Assembly (NCBI GenBank): GCA_000969725.1
Contig: JXSR01S063334.1
Reading direction: 5' to 3' (one strand)
DNA length: 22,568 nucleotides
Source of the DNA: Ophiothrix spiculata
Lineage: Eukaryota > Echinodermata > Ophiuroidea > Amphilepidida > Ophiotrichidae
The notes beneath the pieces were generated by a model. The model ran no database searches and had not been told where the DNA came from. It saw only the letters and a program-made list of their open reading frames with translations. The stretch's first letter is position 1, and each line of letters opens with the position of its first letter. Shown piece after piece: positions 11,002 to 19,204 of the stretch. The translations under genes were made by a program, and so were the position numbers.

Positions 11002-11526
11002 CGCTCCCGGTCAAAAGTGTTTGCGCACCAAACCTTTAACCAGCCATATCTCGAGAACCGTTCATCATTTGCGTCATGTTTTTTCGGATTTATATTTTAC
11101 ATACATATATATCTAAAAAACTCAACAAGAATTGAATTTATCGCATTTGAAAATATGGTGTGCTAAACATATTGTGTACTTTCTTCTGCACATAATAAAC
11201 GGAGTTTGAACAAATAACTGCACATTTGTTGGAAGTCTTTTTACCTGAAAATGTTCTTTACGATTACACGATGATAATGAGCATTGAATAATAAACAACA
11301 TAGGAACATATAAAAAAGTGGGTGTGGTGTATTTGTATATGGTCCAGGAAATCGGCCATTTTTATGATTATGGAAGATCGAATATCAGAGGAAACATAAA
11401 TTTCTTATATTGGATACATTAAGCACCTATAAAAAACATGAATTTTTTCACAGTCTTGGTCGTTTAATATAATAATTACGTTTTTGCCCGTATTTAAGGG
11501 TGCGCAAACACTTTTGACCGGGAGTG
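11002..11526. mobile_element. 525-bp Tc1/mariner-type MITE, present only in copy 2
   Basis: The left terminus CGCTCCCGGTCAAAAGTG and the reverse complement of the right terminus CACTCCCGGTCAAAAGTG are almost identical, and both continue to TTTGCGCACC (about 28 bp). TA flanks both ends (11000-11001 and 11527-11528), as expected for Tc1/mariner superfamily insertion. Copy 1 aligns across the site at about 4238-4258 with the same 21-bp spacing and no element. There is no transposase frame inside, so this is a non-autonomous derivative. The minus-strand frame that crosses its right end is spurious. Confidence 0.92.
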
Positions 11527-12207
11527 TATTGAGTATTTGACTTCTAGTAAACCTAATTTGAAATTCTAAAAAAATTTCTTTCATAGAAAAATGTATTTCA
11601 TATATCAAACTTCATGCATCTAAATTTATTTTGAACTCTATAGCGATTGATGTCAAATTAATTTCTGATAAAATATTTGATAATAGATAGATAATTCTGC
11701 TCAGGATATTACAGCTAATGATAGCTTGTGGGAAAATGAAGATCATTAACTGCTGTATGACAACAATATTTAATGTTACTTCCTGCAAAATGCTCCTATC
11801 GCTGCACGAAGACGACCGTATCGTAGATATTATGGCTGACGTTTGAATATGTGTGGATAGCGATATTAATGTTAAATGAAAGTTATTGAATCCAAGTTGT
11901 TTAAACAAAGTGATCTTTATTGATGCTGTCAAAATTCATTTTTACAATATTCTTGAAAATGTCATTCAAATGAATTGTGATTTGTGCTTTTGAATCAAAT
12001 AGCAGTAGTGGTAGAAAAAGTGCAGTCCTACATTTTGCCAACCCTTGTGTACAGTGGTTAGGGACAAAGTGCAGTTTTATTTTTGCATACACTGATAGGC
12101 ACATCTTGTTTTTTTTCCAAACCCATGTGTACATGTTTGTAGGAAAATTATCCTTTTTATATCAGAGTAGAACATTCACTTATCAGCAGTAGATAGTACA
12201 CATGGCC

Positions 12208-12465
12208 AAGCATGCTTTATAGATTCAAGTCAAAGAGGTTGTGATTAAGGGCAACTTCAAATTTGGATCAAGAATTTTAATAAAGGAAATCTATTAGATC
12301 TATTATCTTTAGAAGAGGTTATCATTTTTAATTTAAATTCAGATTTAAGTCTGTAAGTTTTAGTAATTTAGAGAGTACATTTGTATAGGATTGGGTAATT
12401 TTGTTTTCCAGCGACCATGATATTTTTGAATCAATTTTGCAAAGATAGGTTTAAAATCAAGCATT
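12208..12465. other. Non-homologous replacement segment in copy 2
   Basis: Between shared 'gtacacatggccaa' and shared 'gcattatcatagatttt', copy 2 has about 258 bp and copy 1 has about 70 bp (4964-5033) of unrelated sequence. I see no terminal repeats or open frame of note in either. Sequential indels or a replacement event could explain it. Confidence 0.6.
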
Positions 12466-12593
12466 ATCATAGATTTTAAAACACATGTGTTCATTGCATG
12501 TTCCAAAATATGCTTAGATAATGAACTTGAAATAATATCCCAGATGTGTATACAGTGTCTAATTCACACAGTCGATAAACAGTAGCTACCATA

Positions 12594-12925
12594 CTCTCTT
12601 AATGTAAACGAGTGAAAATTTCACTCCCCAGAAGAGTGAAACTATTGCAAACCACTCAAAAAGGAGTGGTTTTGCATGTTAAACACCAAACTTCCACTCA
12701 TTAAGAGTGAAAATCACTCTAAAAAGAGTAAATTTCCACTCGTTTGAGGAGTTAAACGAAGGACAACTCGAAAAAACGAGTGGAAATTCATTCTTTTTGG
12801 AGTGATTTTCAGTCTTTATGAGTGAAAATTTGCTGTTTAACATACAAAACCACTCCTTTTTGAGTGGTTTACAAGAGTTTCACTCTTTTGGGGAGTGAAA
12901 GTTTCACTCGTTTACATTTAGAGAG
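12594..12925. mobile_element. 332-bp fully palindromic MITE with nested hairpins, present only in copy 2
   Basis: Two 152-nt arms (12594-12745 and 12774-12925) are inverted copies separated by 28 nt. I count about 15 mismatches, roughly 90% identity. The ends read CTCTCTTAATGTAAACGAG and, reverse-complemented, CTCTCTAAATGTAAACGAG. TA flanks both sides (12592-12593 and 12926-12927), and copy 1 carries the exact empty site 'ctaccaTAgcatatt' (about 5163-5175). Each arm is itself made of small palindromes built on CACTC/GAGTG: 12610-12626, 12649-12672 and 12695-12709. There is no coding capacity. The TA duplication fits a Tc1/mariner-type mobiliser, but the family is not one I recognise. Confidence 0.95.
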
Positions 12926-12958
12926 TAGCATATTAAAGTGACTTTTAAGTACACTAAG

Positions 12959-12999
12959 CTTATTTAAATTAATACGATTTAAAAATCATATTAAATAAG
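12959..12999. repeat. Small de novo foldback in copy 2
   Basis: CTTATTTAA (12959-12967) pairs with TTAAATAAG (12991-12999). Inside, TTAATACGATTT (12969-12980) pairs with AAATCATATTAA (12983-12994) with one mismatch. Copy 1 has only 'cttattaaataag' here, so about 27 bp were added in copy 2, as a replication template switch would do. Confidence 0.8.
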
Positions 13000-13436
13000 C
13001 CATTTCATTTTGACAGGTACCCATATGCTGTTAGATAATTCTAAATGTTTTACAACTCGAGAAGCTACAGCAATATCATGGTCTAATATGCAGTAGAGTT
13101 TATTTGCATAATTGAAATTATTTTGTCACTTTAAGTTGTCAGTTTTCAAGATCTGTCATTTTACTAGCACAATTTTTGACATTTCACATATTGGTTTAAA
13201 ATTAAAGTGATTTAAATTGAGTGGCTGATTTAACTGGCATCTGAGATGGGTTTTGAAATTGCATGGTTGCGGGACTCATTGAAAATGTCACTGTATGGTA
13301 CGTGTTTGATTTCCTTTGACATGTTTACATGATAAAGAAAATTTGTGCAAATATGTAGAGACAATTCATTTTTGTGATTCACAGGCATCTCAATTTAGTA
13401 TTTTGTTTTTGGAAAAATAGGAATATGATTGTTTAT

Positions 13437-14280
13437 CCTTTAATATCTTATTGGTCAAACACATTTAAAACAAAACCTGTGTTCATTGTTTTCAGAAATA
13501 AAGATATCACAAGTCCCGAATATATCCCATATTCCGTGACTCATACAGAAACCCTATGCTGCTAGTTATCTATTGAACTGATAACATATTTATGCGTTGT
13601 ATTAGCTGCTGCGTATGAGTGTATTGCGTACAGTAACATAGCGTTTACGCAGTTGTCTCAACGAGCGTACGCAGGCAAATCAATACACTCATATCCAACC
13701 AGGTGCGTGGCACGGTTGTAACTCAGGGTTTACAAGGCTTTTACAACTATTATTGTTTTTGATGGTAGGTTTACCAATGAGATTACAAAAATCAAAAAGG
13801 ATACATTCGCTGCCCCTGCTAACGAAATGCAGGAAATATGTAGGATCTGGTGCCATATTCCATTCGGCCTTACGGCCTCATTGAAGATCCTAGATATTTG
13901 TCCGTATTTCGTGAACAAGCAGGGGGTCCATCCACTGCCCAGTATACTCAATAACTTCTATCAGCCTTAGTCCTCATTTAAACATTTATTCACAGGACTT
14001 GCTCTGTGTAGTCATATAGGCCTATATTGTCGGTCGGGCTTGTGTGATATGAATAAAAACCATAAATAATATTTTCTCCAATTATATGAACAAATAGGGA
14101 ATAACTAAAAGTTGATTAATTAAAAAAAGTCCAAACAAATATTTGTTCTTTGAAACCCGCCCTATATCCCAGCCCTGAAGCGCATAGCAGATAAAGAATT
14201 AATAGCTCATTTCCTCATCATTCCATCTCAATTTATTGTGTCACATCACATAGAATCAATCACAGACTAATCACATGCAT
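13437..14280. other. Single-copy stretch, no gene assigned
   Basis: Begins where copy-2 homology stops. It contains a perfect 13-bp inverted repeat, TATGAGTGTATTG (13614-13626) and CAATACACTCATA (13681-13693), around a CpG-containing 54-nt loop, and a 6-bp hairpin GTTATC/GATAAC at 13565-13585. About 13727-13970 is open on the plus strand for about 80 codons and on the minus strand at 13730-13951. I recognise neither translation, and this length is expected by chance in this much AT-rich DNA. Confidence 0.5.
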
Positions 14281-14453
14281 GGCCAATACTAGCGTTAAAT
14301 GACTTCCACACCAATACTGGAGCCCACAATTATTCCGTTTCCCATTGAGACATTCAAGAAGTCATCCACATCTTCAGAGCGTTGATTTCAAGAAGGAAGT
14401 TATTACAATCATGGTCAAAATTATTGAGTTGGGACAAACATATGTTGTACACA
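14281..14453 (+). repeat. Tandem repeat unit 1 of 3
   Basis: Shares 'caatact.gc.ttaaatgact', 'caccaatactggagccca', 'gagacattcaag' and 'catccacatcttca' with unit 2 (15314-15477), in the same order. Similarity is moderate. The unit ends where an inverted-repeat element begins. Confidence 0.8.
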
Positions 14454-15300
14454 CCAAGTCTCAAAATAAACCGGGGCGACGGGTGATCCGCCCTCAAATT
14501 CGGTAAAATCTCCCTCCAAAATGGACGAACTATAGGGCGAAAAAAAAAAATTCTCTAAAGCACATAAATCGCCCCCGTTATGTTTCCAGCATGCCTGGTT
14601 ATATTCAGAGCTTCTCAGCTTCTCTCAAGATTGGCGACCATTTCCATATAACTAAAATGAAATATATTGTTGATATTATTTACATTTACAAGCAAGACAT
14701 GTATCTTATAATTAAAGCAAAAACAACATTCTTAGACTGAGTTTATTTCAGTTTTATTCTAGTTTTTCTTGGTCAATTTTCAAGGAATATTTTTCCACGA
14801 CGCCCGGTTTGTTTACAAATTGCAATTTATGTGACGTCACAATTAGAGAAATGATCGCGCAATGTCCTTCTAGCCATTGGAAAACAATGTACATTCGATG
14901 GATTACAGACTGACCGCGGTACGCGATCTTCTTTTAATAACATGAGTACAAAAACAAAACTGGATCATATTAATAAAACATAATGGATATCATCATAATT
15001 TTAGGACATTTTTTTTGACCGACTATTGTCTTGGTAAGTCCGAAAATATGTATCAACGTGCCGACAAATGCTTGTCACATGCTTGTGTAAAAGTTGCAAA
15101 ATTCGGCAGTCGCACACGAATTAACAAACACTTCAAAATTTTGTGTTTAATTTTGTCACATTTTGGTGTTTAGACGTAAAATTATGAATATGAAAAAATA
15201 GCTCTGGTGATCCCCAATATCGCCCCCATGAAATGATTGACTGGGGCTATTTTAAAATTAAAATAGCCCCGGTAAAAAAAAAAAGTATTTTGAGGGTTGG
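14454..15300. mobile_element. 847-bp inverted-repeat element splitting a tandem repeat
   Basis: Left end CCAAGTCTCAAAATA and reverse-complemented right end CCAACCCTCAAAATA match at 13 of 15 positions. Both are followed by ACCGGGGC, on the right after an 11-base homopolymer. TACACA (14448-14453) and TACGCA (15301-15306) may be a 6-bp target duplication with one mismatch. The insertion lies exactly at the junction between repeat units 1 and 2. No transposase-like frame is present. Inside are TGACGTCA at 14832-14839, ATCGCCCCC near both ends, and a perfect 13-bp palindrome at 15243-15270. The superfamily is not assigned. Confidence 0.6.
15243..15270. repeat. Perfect 13-bp stem palindrome
   Basis: GGGGCTATTTTAA and TTAAAATAGCCCC are separated by two A residues. 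It lies close to the right end of the 847-bp element, next to an 11-base A run, and is probably a subterminal structure of that element. Confidence 0.85.
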
Positions 15301-15313
15301 TACGCATATACAT

Positions 15314-15477
15314 TAGCAATACTTGCATTAAATGACTTACACCAATACTGGAGCCCATACTTGTATCCTATTTTTGGAGACATTCAAGGAGCCATCCACA
15401 TCTTCATGAAGATGGGACTAACTACAATCTTGATCAAAACATTTGGGTTGGAGTAAACAAGTGTTAAACATACTCAT
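15314..15477 (+). repeat. Tandem repeat unit 2 of 3
   Basis: Aligns with unit 1 (14281-14453) and more loosely with unit 3. Its end ('aagtgttaaacatactcatgg') shows what an uninterrupted junction looks like, and supports the view that the 847-bp element inserted into an existing array. Confidence 0.8.
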
Positions 15478-15605
15478 GGGCAATGATTGCATCAAATAGA
15501 TTCCACACTTAATATAATAATAACAGAGCACATACTAAGTTAATATCCCATTGAGATCATCATGAAGTGAAATTTGCACCAAGATTGTAATCATACATGT
15601 TTGCA
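15478..15605 (+). repeat. Tandem repeat unit 3 of 3, degenerate and shorter
   Basis: Retains 'ggcaatgattgcatcaaat.gattccacac', 'cccattgaga' and 'caagattgtaatca' in the same order as units 1 and 2, with internal loss. About 390 bp follow (to 16002) without an assigned feature, except a hairpin with 8-bp arms TCTGGGTC/GACCCAGA at 15850-15881. Confidence 0.65.
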
Positions 15606-16002
15606 TTCACTGCTTTCTGTCATTGAAGTGTTCCAAATATGTTTGATTTATGTGTACAGATATTATTAGTTGACAGAATGACATGAGTAACAATTTGACA
15701 ACCATTATTTCACAAATTTGGTTATCAAACATTTTAAAACCTTGCAGTTGCAAAGAGAGAGCTTCACCAAGAAAAATAATGAAATAATGATATTTTGATA
15801 ATCCTTTCGTTCATGTATTCAATGATACAGAAACATAACACTTTAGGTCTCTGGGTCTGGCCATTCCTGGTCTGACCCAGATGCTTTAGAAGAATCTGAC
15901 CTCTCATTAGGCTGCCTCTTGATTAGAAAGATAAAAAGTTAATTTAAAATAAATTTAACTTGATGAAAATGTATAAAATGCAAATAAAATTAGCATGTAA
16001 AG

Positions 16003-16202
16003 CATGGAGACCCAACTAGTTCTTACAATGTGCCACATAAATGAGAAAATTGTAGGGTAATGCGTCAGGTGTGCCTTTTTTCATTGTAAGTCTAATGTAT
16101 TTCTTGTTTTTTTGTTTTTGTTTTTGTAAGAGTCAAAGCTCCTAATTCAGTGCTAGTCAAAGTGCCAAATTTGATGCAAAAATTGCTCTTTGAGAATCCC
16201 TG
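16003..16202. mobile_element. 200-bp hAT MITE with perfect 8-bp target duplication
   Basis: ATGTAAAG occurs exactly on both sides (15995-16002 and 16203-16210), the 8-bp length typical of hAT insertion. The right end, TTTGAGAATCCCTG, is the complement of the CAGGGGTTCTCAA-type terminus. The left end has decayed to CATGGAGACCCAA. The interior (GTTCTTACAATGTGCCACA, then AAATGAGAAAATT and TCAAAGTGCCAAATTT) matches the element at 16700-16887. It contains a T-rich (TTTTTG)n run and no gene. Confidence 0.88.
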
Positions 16203-16388
16203 ATGTAAAGTTAGAACTAGTGCCGTTCCTCTGTTCTCAGTGAGCTCCCTGGAAGGGCGAAGCACAGGCTGCAAAAAGAGTGTGATTATGATGAGGCTAA
16301 CGAGACTGTTCACAATATGATGTAGAAATTGTACAAGATCTAACAAAACTATTATCCAGTAACAACATTTAGATATAAGTACTCATAA

Positions 16389-16665
16389 GGCGAAATCATA
16401 CTCGGCCTCCAAACAAAATTTTTCCTACCAAACATTTGGTCGTGACGTCACCAAATATTTGCCATCGAACTTAAAGTATGAACGGGTAGCAAACATTTGG
16501 TCCAATGTATATGGCAATTCAATAGCATGTGCAATCTAGCGAGAAATGTTATTTTGTCTCAACTCGGTGTTGACGTTATTTTGTTTGGGGTCACTCGTCA
16601 TTTTGACGTCACGACCAAATGTTTGGTAGCGAAAAATTTGTTTGAAGGCCGAGTATGTTTTCGGC
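16389..16665. mobile_element. 277-bp MITE with CRE-bearing terminal repeats
   Basis: Terminal inverted repeats of about 62 bp: the left reads GGCGAAATCATACTCGGCCT and the reverse-complemented right reads GCCGAAAACATACTCGGCCT. Both continue through CTACCAAACATTTGG to TGACGTCA (16443-16450 and 16604-16611). CCAAACATTTGG is itself palindromic. The target duplication is unclear, possibly TA or a 3-bp TAA/TAT. No open frame of note. Confidence 0.85.
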
Positions 16666-16699
16666 TATAGACATTTGCAGCAACTTACACGGTGTAGGG

Positions 16700-16887
16700 C
16701 AGGGGTTCTCAACAAGTTCTTACAATGCGCCACATAAATGAGAAAATTTGTAGGCTAAAGCACCACATGCATCTGTGTTTCAATGTATTTCTAATGTATT
16801 TCTTCATTTTTTGAGAGAGCAAAAGTGCCAATCGGTATCGGTCAAAGCGCCAAATTTTGTGCTTACGCCTCTAGTTGAGAATGCCTG
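16700..16887. mobile_element. 188-bp hAT MITE, sibling of 16003-16202
   Basis: Termini CAGGGGTTCTCAA and TTGAGAATGCCTG are intact. The interior shares GTTCTTACAATGCGCCACA, AAATGAGAAAATT, 'tctaatgtatttctt' and GTCAAAGCGCCAAATTTT with the sibling. I cannot find a convincing 8-bp target duplication, so one flank may have mutated or rearranged. Confidence 0.8.
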
Positions 16888-17094
16888 TATGGAATGATCT
16901 TGGTTGCTCAAGCAAAAGTGGTTTACATATTTGTAGTTTATTTACATCTGTTTTGATAATCTGTGGCCACACATCCATACGATTGAAGGGTACTTTAATT
17001 GGTAATCTAACCTCTTGCTTGTAATTTTGAGTGTGAAATGATAGAGTGCATGTTCATTGACAACAACTTTAATAGTAATATATGAAGTGCACTA

Positions 17095-17112
17095 CCCCCC
17101 CCCCCCCCCCCC
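17095..17112. repeat. C18 homopolymer
   Basis: An uninterrupted run of 18 C, an unstable tract whose length may be uncertain in assembly. The minus-strand frame across it (17007-17273), with its glycine run, is an artefact of this tract. Confidence 0.95.
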
Positions 17113-18075
17113 ACTTTCCCAGGGTTCGAAGCAGAAATTGAAACTCCTAACACAGCTGAAAATTGACATATCCACACCCCAGGTTTCTTGACATAATTTT
17201 CCATTTCATAGTCTACCAGGTGACGCCACGGGCGGCCTGACCCAGGCAACTTGTCAAGTAATTGTGTTATCATTATTGAATGTCTGCTGAATTTTGATCA
17301 AGTGCTGTGTTAGCGTTGAAACAAAAAATATTGAATGGGAAATATTGTTTTATTGATTTGACCAGTTATGTAAAGCTTTTAAGCGTCAGATTTAATATTC
17401 AATTGCCACGGGTAAGGCAGTTTTATTAGCATTGCAAAAGCGGTTTATTTGTAATGGAGACTCCAGACTGGAGACAAGAGAAAAGAATACCGCCGTGACA
17501 AAGTTGCTATTTACAGTGTCCTGAATAAATTTGGTAAAGGAACAGTGAACATAGATTTGATAGGGCCATATATAGAGAGGGGAGCTACCAGACTTCCTAT
17601 ACTGCCACAAGTAATGGCAGAGTCAGCCATGGAGGTCGAATTGGGGGTATCTGGGTCTACTCAGTTCTCCTCAAAATCAACTTCGAGTGGAAAGATTTAG
17701 TTGCACATAGAGACAAAAAGCACAAATGCAAATGGTACATAAATCTAAACACCAAGATAAGTGATCAGGAATTATAAAAAAATGGGATGCATCATCGGCA
17801 AAACCCCAAATTCCTCCAATTTGAATCCTACGCTGGTATTAAAATGTTGCCTAGTCTTATATCTATGGAAAAGACAATTCTCTGGTTTGGTTTTATATGA
17901 GCTGAAATTGATCCACTGAGCCATGTTTCTCTAGCTCTGAACCAAGATAGACACCAGGTCCCACACACAGTAATAAGAAATTGTTGATAAATGATCTCAG
18001 TCTGGAGGGAAACATTGTCTATTTTGAAGTGTGAATAGCGTAACTTTTAAGTCTTCATTTAAACACAGTAATATC
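17113..18075. other. Non-coding stretch, nothing assigned
   Basis: About 960 bp without recognisable repeat ends, RNA gene or credible reading frame. The minus-strand frame at 17392-17610 matches nothing I know. Confidence 0.5.
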
Positions 18076-18333
18076 TTGACAAAAAGTAACATACAGCATG
18101 GCAACTCCATCCTTTTCCCTTTAATATCACATGAACTATACCCTCATCTGTTATTCTGACTGTTTACAAGTACCTCTTCTAAGTAACTCATGTATCAAGT
18201 TGTAAACTAATTAGCCTTGCTCTATTAGTTTCATGTATTTCTCATGCAAAACTGCCTCTCAACTCGAGTATTTCTGTTGAAATTGTAAGATGTAAAGTCA
18301 ACTCCAATGCAATATAAACAGAATACAAAATTC
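18076..18333 (+). repeat. Long inverted repeat, left arm
   Basis: Pairs with 18784-19047. The core is about 80 bp long (about 18146-18226: 'atctgttattctgactg' through 'attagccttgctctatt') and differs from the complement of 18900-18979 at about two positions. Identity falls off on both sides but landmarks stay in order: GTAACATA outward, TATTTCTGTT and AGATGTAAAG inward. Confidence 0.88.
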
Positions 18334-18506
18334 AAAGTTACTTAACAATGATATTTTCTTCAAATCAATTTTTAAAATGAATAAAGTTGATATTTTTTCC
18401 CCAGCGCTCAACCTGATCAATTATTTTCATGTCTTTATTTCACTTTATTTTCACATTTTTGTACCAAAGTATAATTATATAAGTCTTGTCCACTCATCAG
18501 ATATTA

Positions 18507-18690
18507 GGGGGAGTGGGTTGGCGCAGCGGTAATTACCTCGCCTCGCACCAATGAGGTCCTGGGTTCGAGTCCCGCGCCCGGCGCTTAATGTGCATTTGGT
18601 TTTCAGTCCATGCTCGCTTCCGCAGGTTTTTCTCCGGGTACTCCGGTCTTCCTCCTGCATTCAAAACTGAATTAAAAAAAAACATCTTGG
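18507..18690 (+). mobile_element. tRNA-derived SINE in the loop of the foldback
   Basis: A polymerase III A box, TGGCGCAGCGG (18519-18529), and B box, GGTTCGAGTCC (18562-18572), are spaced as in a tRNA head. Next come 'tgtgcatttggttttcag', a GC-rich body ending in CTCCGGGTACTCCGGTCTTCC and CCTGC, and an A-rich stretch at about 18672-18685. The right end is uncertain and could extend toward 18760. The head and first part of the body match the reverse SINEs at 2985 and 9541. This is the best preserved of the three. The overlapping minus-strand frames are by-products. Confidence 0.88.
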
Positions 18691-18783
18691 AGCCCTGTTG
18701 AAGATAAGCTTCCTTTAGCTTACTTGGTACCAAGTACCAAGTTGGGTTTCCTTGGCGAAAGTGAAAGCCTAAACAAGGTGATC

Positions 18784-19047
18784 AAATTTTGTGTATTACC
18801 TGCATCTATTCCTTTAAATTTGCTTTACATCTGAATGTTAATTGTAACAGAAATACACAAGTTGAGAGTTGGTTTTGCCTGAGAAATATATGAAGCAAAT
18901 AGAGCAAGGCTAATTAGTTTACAGCTTGATACATGAATTACTTAGAAGAGGTACTTGTAAACAGTCAGAATAACAGATGAGTGTAGGTTGATGAGACAAT
19001 AAAGGAAAGTGAGTGGGACTTGCTAGATTATATGTTACTTTTCTTGA
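18784..19047 (-). repeat. Long inverted repeat, right arm
   Basis: Inverted partner of 18076-18333. The intervening 450 bp hold the SINE and a small duplication, 'ggtaccaagtaccaag'. The arms show no evident target duplication, so I cannot decide between a foldback transposon and an inverted duplication. Confidence 0.88.
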
Positions 19048-19204
19048 TGCATTGCTATATTGGTGGGTGTTGATGATAATAACCAGCTTTTGTATAGTGA
19101 TTTTCCATTTGGATTGAATATGGATCCCTTTTTTGATCAAATTCATATAAATAATTAGCTGCAAACAAATCTTAACAAATTGCTCATGATTTCAGAGCAT
19201 ATCC

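Larger units (their letters stand above)
6828..13436 (+). repeat. Tandem segmental duplication, copy 2
   Basis: This is the direct-orientation partner of 1-5652. It is longer mainly because of material absent from copy 1: about 300 bp ending in an A-rich tract (10465-10760), a 525-bp Tc1/mariner-type MITE (11002-11526), a replaced segment (12208-12465) and a 332-bp palindromic MITE (12594-12925). It lacks the copy-1 MITE of 920-1170. Homology stops near 13436. No gene is supported. A frame at 9935-10132 has a counterpart at 3360-3575, but three of the four nucleotide differences between them change the amino acid, so there is no sign of protein constraint. Confidence 0.93.

Noticed and set aside
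13727-13970. Plus-strand open stretch of about 80 codons overlapping a minus-strand one of 73
   Set aside because: The plus-strand translation looks protein-like but matches no family I know. It has no in-frame ATG near its start, and several open stretches of this length are expected by chance in 22.5 kb. An exon cannot be excluded.
17007-17273. Minus-strand frame with a glycine run
   Set aside because: The glycines come from the C18 homopolymer. No other protein-like feature.
18507-18580. Intact tRNA gene
   Set aside because: A and B boxes are good, but the acceptor and anticodon stems are not paired and a SINE body follows. Two other family members lie in the window.
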